Source: Gemmatimonadota bacterium
Lineage (GTDB): Bacteria; Gemmatimonadota; Gemmatimonadetes; Gemmatimonadales; Gemmatimonadaceae
Length of the DNA stretch: 64,000 bases
Assembly: GCA_027307165.1 (NCBI GenBank)
Contig: DAHUXM010000014.1
Location: forward strand, 1-64,000
Direction: 5' to 3'
Shown here: piece after piece, positions 37,101 to 44,092 of the stretch
Position numbering within the stretch: the first letter of the stretch is position 1
Layout of the letters: each line of letters begins with the position of its first letter
Position numbers and translations under genes: made by a program
The notes under the pieces: model-generated
What the model was told of the DNA's origin: nothing
What the model saw: the letters and a program-made list of their open reading frames with translations, nothing else
Databases searched by the model: none

Positions 37101-37498
37101 GAACCTGTGGCTGCCGTATGAAACGTCACAGTCACAGGAACGCTGCCTCCGTAAGGAACTGATGCGCTCGATGGCGACAGGGAGCAGTTGCTGACCGCTC
37201 CCGCACACGAGCTGATGCTGAACGTCGCCGTGGTATTCGCTGTGCCCGTATTCTCGACATAGAACACGTAGGTCTGCGAGGTACTGTTGCCGACGGCCGT
37301 GGTGCTCCCGTTCACCGGACTCACGTCGAGTATCGCATTGCCGCCTATCATCGGCATTGCACCTGGCTTCGTGCCCTGGGCGTGCGACAGTGCCGGAGTG
37401 AGTGTCGAACACAACGCGACGGCCGAGAGACAGATCCCGACTGCCGGGCGAAGCAGGATGAGAGCAATGCGAGAATCCGATCTCGGATAATTACTCAT
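31124..37498 (-). CDS. Giant exported Rhs-repeat protein with seven N-terminal Ig-like domains
   Basis: A protein of 2,124 residues. A signal peptide (about 1-40, cleavage near LSHAQG) is followed by seven tandem beta-sandwich repeats of about 100 residues (about 55-780). Each repeat has a conserved Cys pair (e.g. ATCTGTLSC, PHCSPNIPTC, IACYNAASC) and N-T-G-x-(T/N)-A-x-Y-type strands. A linker domain leads into YD-type Rhs repeats (about 1030-1970; e.g. YDALGRTTRHFGY, YDAAGNRADPGDT) and the Rhs-core end VRARWYDPVQGRFVSEDPIG to DPVNGRDPSG. The 150-residue tip (coding 31124-31576) is Pro/Asn-rich with one hydrophobic stretch and no recognised toxin fold. Rhs cores form shells around C-terminal tips. 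The neighbouring T2SS operon and the sigma-54 control region suggest T2SS export, which is an inference. Confidence 0.9.
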   Translation of the reverse strand: MSNYPRSDSRIALILLRPAVGICLSAVALCSTLTPALSHAQGTKPGAMPMIGGNAILDVSPVNGSTTAVGNSTSQTYVFYVENTGTANTTATFSISSCAGAVSNCSLSPSSASVPYGGSVPVTVTFHTAATGSGTIMLTANWPSANYVDGSVTVTLPSAQPSVTTTQPTEWTQQNVSTGFPYFTIKNTGNTAATYNLTAICSNVVADTCSVASPTGSVAPNGTITAEVHFTTNPASSGNATATLTATSPYAETNSASGTIVPMSEDVGVAEQGAPTPPEPGGSATYGFTITATGNNTSTVTYGLTATCTGTLSCSTTPSPGSVGISPGSPATASVVATASSGTAGGAGTVKLTALYTDDWNNPYTGQYTFSVTVPPAPDYTPGVVPLSESGPLVIGQLVVDTFTVRNQGNTEANYSVAPHCSPNIPTCALANSMQSHVDLLPQEEALVPVRWEASTSAPTDTVSLTASYSTWTNTGIKTLTYYPWVAPSVTAQGIPPGGFNEGGVGLIQSFTVTNNGSSRATYSYTVSCVDDVGEAAIPASCAVVTPAPDTVAAGASVTVQVRFNAGDAGTSSTMTLVATEGTDSTSGPATIVITQLPASITTTTPSVVEFNGASETHSFMIHNPNAVAENYSWNIACYNAASCTPSSGTIGVGAKGDTSLSASYTTSGAPNATGSVVATVSNLAGTATDSILVRIKSYMVQIATVGSPDTVASGVLDTATFTVKNIGLDSMSYSVSASCDGTAATACQQPSTPISLLPSQQKTVTVRFTGGGRDYSSGTVMLHVVANDGGTYSDSAAVAVNVHSPNAVHVSTAFMNNDDQDMSLCAASCFAMTASRSTVPYYTLNTPRSVTLAYNGDRAFPRPFIYADVSVPSAPANIQSYTLEVKRLGAHLLFTNGDSVLTFAGTSSPATTYRLAGQLDMSSYGTGIDSVTLVVTAHYANGMSDVTPVKTQLMIVNSTLNTQSSPIAKGWTIAGLQHFWPTPEGSGSPSGGYMIENGDGSATYFASNGAMAADFSTLHFDSVATWIRTYQDSSKVLFDGGGRMLAAIDRLGRKTTFNYGGLDSLQVTNIIEPMRSSGSSASAPYLVLSYDANHHLQSITETGGTGGRTTSVTVDPTTGHLTRVTDPDGGYDSYGYDGSGRLSTITDRRGNTTTYDYDLTWKLSRIVSPLVPIDAGGGSTTTGTPTTNIAAWQAVGVPTVATASNHAPLLDADTIAARVTDPKGYVSTIYPDRWGEPLKTVDALGNVTTITRQGFLPTVVTHPDGSADSATYNLSNGLLLTQRAAGQQMASYIYGARSQLQGVSGSGVVSVSNTLDSLGRVLRTHYGTVAGDTTEFTYDPVTKNVATMFRADTGLVTYQYDSNFGNLSTETDPGNRMTQSYFDSYGRDTSTKAPQFPRTRVVYDSLNRVTASYDSVGANPVRIKYDAILPVSVRDQLSHVDSTEYDALGRTTRHFGYASSTLATTARYDLDSRPTSTTNRRGQRIDLTYDPLGRVLSKMGDSTSEDRFTYSPNGLIRTVANTTDSMRTVSVPTAVLDTVQTTMLAQGVTRHTYTVVHYHSADAGGTDSTTISSDGAPAQFVTRRYVRDSTSGTLKSIDLGLNIGHGNFIYDAPGRRVSTAWPTGGSGSGLYLSTGSHVTQSYNPGISGYLSAAYRVDSAGRIRADSRAQTGTDTVVTNRVFAYDALGRYAGATDASGYSWACSQNRDRYDVNYGMVNCPIDSVVAPQLYRYDAAGNRADPGDTLGVGDQMRVVTYSGMELYYAYDADGNVTIRFMPLHDVIWSYHWSSDNRLLSGGSDWGGMENFDYDPLGQPVVMRKGSDNHIARVTLYDRGNVLADLDSLGNREGEYVYDAGTDHPYALLTGATAVTGVQYFVLDDMGNVTGTVYDSTHVAQTISYDDWGDIQTVTGDTTNRLAWKGLPVDSRLWLSQVRARWYDPVQGRFVSEDPIGLKGGINPYLFAKNDPVNGRDPSGEAPWWLRHTVCLAIIPLNFIGDWCRPQVKQDGPPQTQDMVGGRHGDPAESYQEGKNLPPENDPIGLVVDPNKPKPDSTQNGDSNNSSPLQSIKNTGQQIMDSFCAAVGRCIDPTKTPGWNAPTLWGVPSGGRTPWIFTPGELPPITEMII

Positions 37499-37643
37499 GA
37501 CGATGCGAGGGCGTGAGAGGGGATGAGTCGACCGAGCAGCCAGAAGGCGGGGATACTTCTCACCGGTGTAGACGCAATCCGGTGACGCACGAGAGGCGTC
37601 CTGGGAGATGGCGGCGACGATGGCAGCATGACTGGCGGCATAG

Positions 37644-37658
37644 GCACGCCGAGTGCCA
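37644..37658 (-). promoter_or_regulatory. Sigma-54 (-24/-12) promoter of the rhs gene
   Basis: The minus strand reads TGGCACTCGGCGTGC, matching TGGCAC-N5-TTGC with the invariant GG (-24) and GC (-12) at the required 12-bp spacing. Predicted start near 37632, giving a leader of about 134 nt. It lies downstream (in transcription order) of an enhancer-like array and of a gene for a sigma-54 activator. Confidence 0.8.
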
Positions 37659-37668
37659 TTTCAACACA

Positions 37669-37703
37669 AACGCTAAGTCGCGTTACCTCAACGACTTAGC
37701 GTT
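37669..37703. promoter_or_regulatory. 12-bp inverted repeat between enhancer array and rhs promoter
   Basis: AACGCTAAGTCG (37669-37680) and exact reverse complement (37692-37703), 11-nt spacer. It covers about -38 to -72 relative to the predicted rhs start, between the sigma-54 promoter and the TGTCGC array, where a repressor or a DNA-bending protein would act. Confidence 0.7.
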
Positions 37704-37715
37704 CACTCACCTTCC

Positions 37716-37774
37716 GGTTGTCGCATTTTGTCGCGCGACAGTCGCACCTTGTCGCGCGACAAAATGCGACAACC
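37716..37774. promoter_or_regulatory. Enhancer-like array of TGTCGC half-sites (bEBP binding site candidate)
   Basis: A perfect 25-bp inverted repeat with a 9-nt centre. Within it are two complete TGTCGCGCGACA palindromes (37729-37740 and 37750-37761), whose centres are 21 bp apart (two DNA turns), plus two outer TGTCGC half-sites. The array centre is about 113 bp upstream of the predicted rhs start, the usual distance for a sigma-54 enhancer. It begins 14 bp after the activator gene's stop codon, so a role as transcript hairpin is also possible, but no T-run follows. Confidence 0.75.
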
Positions 37775-37787
37775 ACTCGTTCCTACA

Positions 37788-38807
37788 TCACGACCGGATC
37801 ACTCGCGTATGCTCCTCGGACTCGCCCAACTCCTCCACCGCAGACACTGGCACACGACTCAACCCACGCGGAGCGCCTGACAGTCCCAACCTCTGCATGC
37901 GTCGATAAACTGTCGAGCGATCGACTCCTAGCGCTCGCGCAACGACATTCACGTTGCCTTGATAGGCAGCGAGCAATTCAAGGAACTTGCGCCGGTCGTT
38001 TTCCAGTTGCGATTCCAGTCCCACGGCTCCGCCACGCCCCCACGCAAGAACCTGCGTCACGTGCATTTCGCCTATGGTATTTCCGTTCGCGAGAAACGCC
38101 GCATGTTCGATCGCCTGCCGGAGTTCACGAACGTTGCCAGGCCAACTGTAGGCCTCGAGGCGTCGAAGCGCAGTCGGCGTGAAGCTTATCTCGCCCGTGT
38201 TTGACGAGCCGGCAATCATCCGTGCAAAGTGCGCTGTCAACGGAGCGATATCCTCTGGATGATCGCGAAGCGCCGGAACTGTTATGACGATTCCCCGCAA
38301 ACGGAATAGCAGATCCGTGCGGAATCGCCCGTCGCCTGAAGCCACCAGAAGATTGACGTTGGTAGCTGTAACGAGGCGGAAGTCCACCTTCTCGGTCACA
38401 TCCGATCCGACAGCCGAAACCTCGTATGCATCGAGCACCCGCAGCATCTTGGCTTGTACCAGCGGAGACAGCTCGCCAATCTCGTCGATAAATGCTGTGC
38501 CATGATTGGCACTGCGCAACAGGCCGGCACGATCGCGTACCGCTCCGCTGAACGCTCCACGCACGTGGCCGAGCACTTCGGTCTCGAACAACGATTCCGG
38601 TATCGCCGCGGCGTTGAAGCTCACAAACCGACCTCGCCGTCCACTCTCGACATGCAACCCGTGAGCAACCAATTCCTTCCCGGCGCCGGTTGGACCCTGA
38701 ATCAACACCGGCGCCGAGTGCGGGGCCGCCCGGCGGACTGTCTCACGCAGATTTCGGGCGACGGCTGACGTACCAATGATCAGCTCATTCACGCTGGTAT
38801 GTGTCAT
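37788..38807 (-). CDS. Sigma-54-dependent transcriptional activator (bEBP) without receiver domain
   Basis: A protein of 339 residues. It has only the AAA+ core and a Fis-type DNA-binding end: Walker A QGPTGAGKE (38-44), the sigma-54 contact loop as GAFSGA (84-89; consensus GAFTGA), Walker B TAFIDEIGEL (Asp108-Glu109), the arginine-finger region FRTDLLFRLRG, and a C-terminal helix-turn-helix NVNVVARALGVDRSTVYRRM. With no N-terminal regulatory domain it may be constitutively competent or controlled by partners, like PspF. Its start overlaps the gspD stop by 4 bp, so it belongs to the T2SS operon. It presumably binds the TGTCGC array just downstream of its own gene. Confidence 0.92.
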   Translation of the reverse strand: MTHTSVNELIIGTSAVARNLRETVRRAAPHSAPVLIQGPTGAGKELVAHGLHVESGRRGRFVSFNAAAIPESLFETEVLGHVRGAFSGAVRDRAGLLRSANHGTAFIDEIGELSPLVQAKMLRVLDAYEVSAVGSDVTEKVDFRLVTATNVNLLVASGDGRFRTDLLFRLRGIVITVPALRDHPEDIAPLTAHFARMIAGSSNTGEISFTPTALRRLEAYSWPGNVRELRQAIEHAAFLANGNTIGEMHVTQVLAWGRGGAVGLESQLENDRRKFLELLAAYQGNVNVVARALGVDRSTVYRRMQRLGLSGAPRGLSRVPVSAVEELGESEEHTRVIRS

Positions 38808-40324
38808 TTGTTCTGGTCTCCGGCTCGCTTCTGCAAAGGCTTGGTTAGTTGGTCCGCATCATCGTCAGTCCGAATCACGTGCGGCGTGATGAAAAGGAAC
38901 AGCTCCGTTTCGGATGTAGAGCGCTTGACATGGCCGAACAGCGCACCGAGAATCGGAATGCTGGACAGAATGGGAACGCCTCCCTGTGTCGATTCGTGTT
39001 GTCGATCCGTCAGACCACCGATTACTACGGTCTGGCCATCTTTGAGAAGAAGCTGCGTCTGAACGGATCTGGTAGAGATGACCGGCGCATCGAATTGCGT
39101 CTGGTCCGTCGCTGCGCTTACCTCCTGGCTCACTTGCAACGTGACATATCCGTCCGACGAAATAGTGGGACGCACCGACAATTTCGTTCCAACATCCTTG
39201 TACTGGACTACCTGATCCCGTGATGCCCCATCGGTGGGGAGCGAACGCGATATCTCGACGAACGGCTGCTGACTGCCAACGAGGATCTGGGCTTCCTCGT
39301 TGTTGGCGGCTATCACTGTCGGTCGCGACACGATGGTCACCTCTCCCTTGGAGGCCGCGGCGCGAACGGTAGCTTCGAGATCAGGATCGCCTCCGATGCC
39401 TACCACGTGAAGGCTCGCATCTCCGGCAGCTATACCTGTGGAGTAGCCATCATAGGTCGTGCGCGGATGACCTGGTATGCGAGCGGCGGGAAGATTGACA
39501 TCGACTCCTAACTCGAGTGATCGATCGCGACTGACCTCCACAACCAGGACTTCGATCAGCGCCTGCAGTGGTCGTACATCGAGCTCCTTAACCGCCGCTG
39601 CGATCAACGCGAAGTCACTGGGATTCGCCCTGATCAGGAGCGCATTCGTAGATGCATCGGGGACGATCGTGGTCTCCCCTGATAGTGTTGCAGAGCCTTG
39701 AGTGACTGCACCACTCAGCAGACCAGACGGAGCAGCGGTAGCAGGCGGCCCCGTCATGGCATTGAAACTGGACTGGCGCTGCTGCGAGAGCTGCTGAGAA
39801 AGAGTTGAGGACTTGCTTCCTATCTCGCCAAATGCGCTGGCTCTTCCGTACAGGGAATTCACAGTTGCGGCCACATCGGCTGCGCGCGCATGACTCAAGC
39901 GTATGACGTATAACCGCGCATCGCCACCGGGTGGCGCTCTCGCGGATGCAGCGTTGGGTTCGGGTAAGGAGGGCGGCTTTTGCCTGATTTGATACGGGCC
40001 ACCGGAGTCAGCGACGAGCTCGAGATTCTCACCCCGGAGCGTCGCTTTGAGAAGCGGCAGCACTTCCGCGACACGAATCGCGTGCGGAGTCTGTAGTGTG
40101 ACCTTGCTGTTACCGATCGGTCCGAATACGACCGGGCGATCCAGGTACTGTCCCAGGGCCTGAATGGCCGTCCGGACATCGACGTCGATGAGATGGATCG
40201 ACACGGTGTCCGGCAGCGCCGTTTTGGCCTGGGCGAAAAGTCTTAACGGCGTAAGTGTACATATCCCCACAACAGCCAGAACTGCGACAACAGCAGCACG
40301 ACAGCGTTGGTCGAATCCGTTCAT
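38804..40324 (-). CDS. gspD: Type II secretion outer-membrane secretin GspD
   Basis: A protein of 506 residues from ATG at 40324. Signal peptide ends PLRLFAQA. The N0 domain (VSIHLIDVDVRTAIQALGQYLDRPVVF) and one N1-type domain (RLYVIRLSHARAADVAATVNSLYG) are followed by the secretin barrel: EVLVVEVSRDRSLELGVDV, GEVTIVSRPTVIAANNEEAQILVGSQQPF, LLLKDGQTVVIGGLTDRQ, and VPILSSIPILGALFGHVKR near the end. It forms the outer-membrane channel. It is shorter than Proteobacterial GspD (about 650), with fewer N domains. Start shares one base with the gspC-like stop. Confidence 0.93.
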   Translation of the reverse strand: MNGFDQRCRAAVVAVLAVVGICTLTPLRLFAQAKTALPDTVSIHLIDVDVRTAIQALGQYLDRPVVFGPIGNSKVTLQTPHAIRVAEVLPLLKATLRGENLELVADSGGPYQIRQKPPSLPEPNAASARAPPGGDARLYVIRLSHARAADVAATVNSLYGRASAFGEIGSKSSTLSQQLSQQRQSSFNAMTGPPATAAPSGLLSGAVTQGSATLSGETTIVPDASTNALLIRANPSDFALIAAAVKELDVRPLQALIEVLVVEVSRDRSLELGVDVNLPAARIPGHPRTTYDGYSTGIAAGDASLHVVGIGGDPDLEATVRAAASKGEVTIVSRPTVIAANNEEAQILVGSQQPFVEISRSLPTDGASRDQVVQYKDVGTKLSVRPTISSDGYVTLQVSQEVSAATDQTQFDAPVISTRSVQTQLLLKDGQTVVIGGLTDRQHESTQGGVPILSSIPILGALFGHVKRSTSETELFLFITPHVIRTDDDADQLTKPLQKRAGDQNK

Positions 40325-40827
40325 CAAACTCCCGCCTTTGCTAGAGTTACGGTCCACGTCGAATCTCTCACGCGTACTGTGACGCCATCCTTGTTGACGC
40401 TGCGGATTGCAACGGTCCCAAGCGTGTCGCCAGACGACACCACGATCGTACCATCACGACCCGGGATACCGGAAATGATTGCGCGCCATGGAGGACCACC
40501 AATGGTTCCATGTAGCACGATGCGTACGATTGGCGCAGCAGGTACCGGTGGCGCAGGAACACCGCTTGCTGCGATCGCGAATGCCACCATCGCTGGTTTA
40601 CGATCCACACGAAAGGGATCGTGCGTGACGATGTGACTGGATGCGCTATCCAATGAATCGCTATCGAATGCTGCCATTCTTGGGATCGCACCGGAGCCGA
40701 GTAAACGGCCGCTCGCGCTTGCGGCTGCAATGTCGTCCCTATGTGCGAGCATGACCTCTCGGCCCATCAAACCGAGAACCGACACTGTGCAGGCCCAGAG
40801 GCCGCGCTCCAATTGCCGGCGATTCAT
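40324..40827 (-). CDS. GspC/PilP-like inner-membrane clamp protein
   Basis: A protein of 167 residues. An N-terminal hydrophobic segment (about 8-22) is followed by a flexible Ala/Pro-rich linker (about 85-100). A C-terminal beta domain (100-167) reads IVLHGTIGGPPWRAIISG...TIVVSSGDTLGTVAIRSVNKDGVTVRV. That is the homology-region fold of GspC/PilP, which links the inner-membrane platform to the secretin. The position directly before gspD is where gspC-type genes occur in many operons. Sequence support is mostly structural pattern plus position, hence no symbol. Confidence 0.7.
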   Translation of the reverse strand: MNRRQLERGLWACTVSVLGLMGREVMLAHRDDIAAASASGRLLGSGAIPRMAAFDSDSLDSASSHIVTHDPFRVDRKPAMVAFAIAASGVPAPPVPAAPIVRIVLHGTIGGPPWRAIISGIPGRDGTIVVSSGDTLGTVAIRSVNKDGVTVRVRDSTWTVTLAKAGV

Positions 40828-41462
40828 TGCCCGACCTTATCGTCTGGAGAATCTGGAACGCGTCTGTATAGGCCACGCACAGTCAATTCGATGTGGAGAG
40901 CTTCCATACGATCGGCGGGAGCGGCAGGATCGGATTGCGCTATAGTAAGCTGGCGAATTTCGGTGAGTGGCTCCCCGCCTTCCAGATCACGCAACATTCC
41001 GGAGACGCCCCGTACATCTCCTGTTCCGCTCGCGTGAACAACCACGGGCACGAGCAGAGTGCGATTGGCGGAGTCCGCCTCGGGCTGAATCGACGACAGA
41101 TGAACCCCGTTCGCATCCGCTGCGTCGGCCACTACCGACGCAAGGGCCGCGGCTGCCTGGCTGGCCGAGCTTCCATTCAGAAATGCGGACGACAAGCCGA
41201 GGAATTGCGTAGTCGTCTCGTCGAGCGATTTGAGAGTGCTGTTGCGACGAGAAATGATCTGCCTGTCCTGAGCCAGTTCGGCGTGAATCAACCGCAACTG
41301 CGTCTCGGTCGTACGGCGCGCAGCAATCACTCGTGGAATGACCTTTCCAACGAGCAGCATGGTCCCGACACAAACTACGCCTATCAAGAGCGTGCGTACG
41401 TCTTTGGAGAGGGGATTCGTCCGCACCGTAGAGCCAGACACGATACTGCCGCCAGTATTCAT
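40824..41462 (-). CDS. gspM: GspM/PilO-like inner-membrane platform protein
   Basis: A protein of 212 residues. A short cytoplasmic N-terminus and a transmembrane helix (about 23-46, VRTLLIGVVCVGTMLLVGKVIP) lead to a coiled coil and a ferredoxin-like periplasmic domain (VHLSSIQPEADSANRTLLVPVVVHASGTGDVRGVSGMLRDLEGGEPL), the GspM type-b/PilO layout. It dimerises with the GspL-like protein. Overlaps its neighbours by 4 bp at both ends. Confidence 0.78.
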   Translation of the reverse strand: MNTGGSIVSGSTVRTNPLSKDVRTLLIGVVCVGTMLLVGKVIPRVIAARRTTETQLRLIHAELAQDRQIISRRNSTLKSLDETTTQFLGLSSAFLNGSSASQAAAALASVVADAADANGVHLSSIQPEADSANRTLLVPVVVHASGTGDVRGVSGMLRDLEGGEPLTEIRQLTIAQSDPAAPADRMEALHIELTVRGLYRRVPDSPDDKVGQ

Positions 41463-42649
41463 TGACTTGTGTCCCGTTGTGGTTCAAACGCAGTTTTGGC
41501 GTGACCATAGTCAGGCAGCATGTGCAGGCGAAGCGTCGCTCTTTCCAGCTCGCGCGCGCCAACCATCTCTCGGCTGACAGGTCCGATTATCGTGGGAGCA
41601 ACGATATTTGCTACCTCACTCATCGCATCCACGACCGCCGCTGTACGTGGGGACAGCACCACCAGATCGACGTTGGCAGTGTCGATACGCATCGTCGTAA
41701 CGGTCGCTTCTGCAGGCAGTGCCTGAGTTATCGCGCCAAGGAGGAGTGCAGTCGATACACGATGCCGCGAGAAGTTCGCAGCGCTGGCGAGATCGCGACT
41801 GATGCGTCCTAGTTCCGCTTTTTCGTGCGATCCACTATCGCTCAACATCTGCATACTGCGTAGCTCAGTTCTGTTACGCGCTAGCCGTGCACCGTCGACG
41901 TAACCTTGAGCCGCGAAATAGGTGCCGATTGCGATGAGAAGTATTGCCGTAGCGGCGACAATCCTGGTGCGCGACACATCTGGTATCGTTATCGCTGGAT
42001 TGTCCTTTGCACATAGCGCCAGCTGTCGCGGTACATGCCCCATTGCGACTTGCACGGCAATTGCTTCACCGGCCGTGCGCATACCCGTGCTGCCAACCTC
42101 ATCAGCTGCCAGCGCGGAAAGGACGCCTGGATCGATCGATTCCGCCGGCACAAGCGGCCCAGCACGCAGATTGTGGTCGCATATCGCGCCAGTAATCGCG
42201 CCGATCACGCCAACTTCGGCGACGCCGACGTGATACTGCCCAGCAGAAACCGCGCTTGCGCCGGTGATGACGACTGGTCGCGGCGACGCAACGAAACGAC
42301 TCGTGTTCAGCCGAAGCATTGCGATGACTTCCTTTCGATGACGAACCGATGGAATACCCTTCACGAGCTTCACACGGCTCCATGGAGTTCCGATCGCAGT
42401 ATCCACGCGTAACTTCGGCCACCTGTATTTCGGAATACCATCGAGCAATTCACCAAGGGCTGCTGCGATCGGAGCGCTGTCGCCCGAGGTGCGATCCGCG
42501 TCGAGTTGAGCTGTGGCAGACCATACAACCTCACCATGCTCGACGACAATAACGTTGATCACATTGTGGTCCAGATACACGCCGGCGCGTCTCACGATAC
42601 AATCACGGCCAGATCTTCGCACGTGTAATACCGGCCCTGCGGCCGGCAC
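41459..42649 (-). CDS. gspL: GspL/PilM-PilN-like cytoplasmic-membrane protein
   Basis: A protein of 396 residues; the start is uncertain, and a GTG at 42592 is possible. Residues about 20-215 have an actin-like (PilM/GspL cytoplasmic) pattern, GVYLDHNVINVIVVEHGEVV and VGVAEVGVIGAITGAI. They are followed by a transmembrane helix (about 232-250, RIVAATAILLIAIGTYFAAQG), then a PilN-like periplasmic domain with coiled coil and VSTALLLGAITQALPAEATVTTMRID. In T2SS, GspL anchors the ATPase GspE to the membrane. Overlaps gspK by up to 47 bp with the long start. Confidence 0.78.
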   Translation of the reverse strand: MPAAGPVLHVRRSGRDCIVRRAGVYLDHNVINVIVVEHGEVVWSATAQLDADRTSGDSAPIAAALGELLDGIPKYRWPKLRVDTAIGTPWSRVKLVKGIPSVRHRKEVIAMLRLNTSRFVASPRPVVITGASAVSAGQYHVGVAEVGVIGAITGAICDHNLRAGPLVPAESIDPGVLSALAADEVGSTGMRTAGEAIAVQVAMGHVPRQLALCAKDNPAITIPDVSRTRIVAATAILLIAIGTYFAAQGYVDGARLARNRTELRSMQMLSDSGSHEKAELGRISRDLASAANFSRHRVSTALLLGAITQALPAEATVTTMRIDTANVDLVVLSPRTAAVVDAMSEVANIVAPTIIGPVSREMVGARELERATLRLHMLPDYGHAKTAFEPQRDTSQ

Positions 42650-43538
42650 GAACCAACCGCAACTCCTCGACGACCGTTACCGGCGGTGTTCCTGCAGTTG
42701 ACGTCAGCCGGACTATCCACGCATCCGGCTCGCTAGCGATCAGGTTCGCCAGCTCCTGGAATGCCGACTCGAGCTTCGTGCGAGAGTCAGCACTCAGATA
42801 CGGCTCCAGAGTCCGGATGTCGGTTATCGGCTCTTTTCTCCAGCGCATCTCGGCGATACGAGCAATCGATTCAGCAGTCATCCCCGGTAGCGACGCTATC
42901 ACCGGGATTGGGGCGCGATCCAGGACGATCTTGCCCGGCTCGACACCGAGAAGCGCGATGAGCGAATCGGCTGACTCGAAACCGCGAACGAGACGTATTT
43001 CATTCTCGTCGTCAAACTGGTGATTGAATGGTGGCAATCGCCCCGCACGCCGGTACCAGCCAATTTCAGCGCCACTCGGTCGTGGTATGGAGTCAGCATC
43101 ACGCCAGTCGGCTATTGCATCGGCGAGGCTGTCCGCCCGATCCGTACCGACGCCGGCAGCGACGAATGTCGCGCTGATGGCGTCAGTATTCGCTTCGTTC
43201 ACATCGAGACGATCTCCCGCAGCCCGCGCGCTGATGGCGCAGCCAAGCTGCTCTCCCTGGACGTCGGCAAATGTGCGATCGAGCGTGTCCCACGCCGCGC
43301 TGGCTGCTACGAGTGTATCGCCAAGCGCGGCATCCGTCACGGCACGTGCGACCTCGCCACAGCCCTCGGCGTGCCACGTTGCACGGATGATGTTCATGCG
43401 ATTCTGAGCAGTCGCCAGCGAATCCTGCGTCGTTGCCGTGTCATCCAGCCCAATGGCTGCCATCGCCACTATCAGCCACAGAATTACGATGAGTGCGAAA
43501 CCACGCCGCTCACTCGAGATCCTGCCTGATGATCTCAT
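42603..43538 (-). CDS. gspK: Type II secretion minor pseudopilin GspK
   Basis: A protein of 311 residues from ATG at 43538, overlapping the gspJ stop by 4 bp. The prepilin motif is ERRGFALIVILWLIVAMAAIG: Gly at -1, but no Glu at +5, as is characteristic of GspK. The large periplasmic domain has LDVNEANTDAISATFVAAGV, DWRDADSIPRPSGAEIGWYRRAGRLPPFN and a SAM-like helical region (ASLPGMTAESIARIAEMR), as in GspK (about 310-330 residues). It caps the pseudopilus tip with GspI and GspJ. Confidence 0.9.
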   Translation of the reverse strand: MRSSGRISSERRGFALIVILWLIVAMAAIGLDDTATTQDSLATAQNRMNIIRATWHAEGCGEVARAVTDAALGDTLVAASAAWDTLDRTFADVQGEQLGCAISARAAGDRLDVNEANTDAISATFVAAGVGTDRADSLADAIADWRDADSIPRPSGAEIGWYRRAGRLPPFNHQFDDENEIRLVRGFESADSLIALLGVEPGKIVLDRAPIPVIASLPGMTAESIARIAEMRWRKEPITDIRTLEPYLSADSRTKLESAFQELANLIASEPDAWIVRLTSTAGTPPVTVVEELRLVRAGRRAGITRAKIWP

Positions 43539-44092
43539 CCGCGCGCTCCGACACGGTAGACTACCGTGTCGGATCGGCTGACAACGCCGATCGCGATCGG
43601 TACTGTGGGCCCGATCGGCCAACTGTTCACCCAATGTCCACCATTATTGGCGTCCATCAGATATCGCAGAGCTATGGTACTTCCGCGTAACCTGACACGA
43701 GCCGAATCGCCGGACGAGCTCTCAGCCTGAAGTGCTACGCCGCTCGAATCCAATACCGCACGAAGTGAGATGCCACACTCGCATTCCCAGCCTCCGGCCG
43801 AAATGCACCACGACGTGAAGCGCATCTGCGCACTATCTCCACCGAAGTTGCTCGACTCATGTGTCGGCCCGGCTTCAGGAGATATGTCGATTTGTCTTAC
43901 CCATCTCTGTACCAACGCTCCGGCATTTTGCGTATCGTCTCGCGCCAACGCTGAAGATGCGTCCTTGTCCCTGGAATCGGCTAACTGCTCGAATACCATA
44001 TCCGCAGAGAGGAGCAACGTGGCTGCTATCATTACCGCGACTAGGATCTCGAGTAGTGTGAAGCCGGTGTGTAAAGGACTAGTTCGTGACAT
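43535..44092 (-). CDS. gspJ: Type II secretion minor pseudopilin GspJ
   Basis: A protein of 185 residues from ATG at 44092. Canonical type III signal: SPLHTGFTLLEILVAVMIAATLLL (Gly -1, Phe +1, Glu +5). The rest is a beta-rich globular domain with a Cys trio (SWCISAGGWECECG) that could form a disulfide. Length and place between gspI and gspK fit GspJ, part of the tip complex. Confidence 0.88.
   Translation of the reverse strand: MSRTSPLHTGFTLLEILVAVMIAATLLLSADMVFEQLADSRDKDASSALARDDTQNAGALVQRWVRQIDISPEAGPTHESSNFGGDSAQMRFTSWCISAGGWECECGISLRAVLDSSGVALQAESSSGDSARVRLRGSTIALRYLMDANNGGHWVNSWPIGPTVPIAIGVVSRSDTVVYRVGARG

Noticed and set aside
36188-37162. Long plus-strand frame antisense to the Rhs N-terminus
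   Set aside because: Highly basic, Arg-rich translation typical of antisense shadows; the minus strand has clear signal peptide and domains.
37716-37774. The TGTCGC inverted repeat as a simple transcription terminator of the bEBP gene
   Set aside because: The hairpin would be strong but lacks a U-tract in that direction, and its internal palindromes with 21-bp spacing fit protein binding better. A dual role is not excluded.
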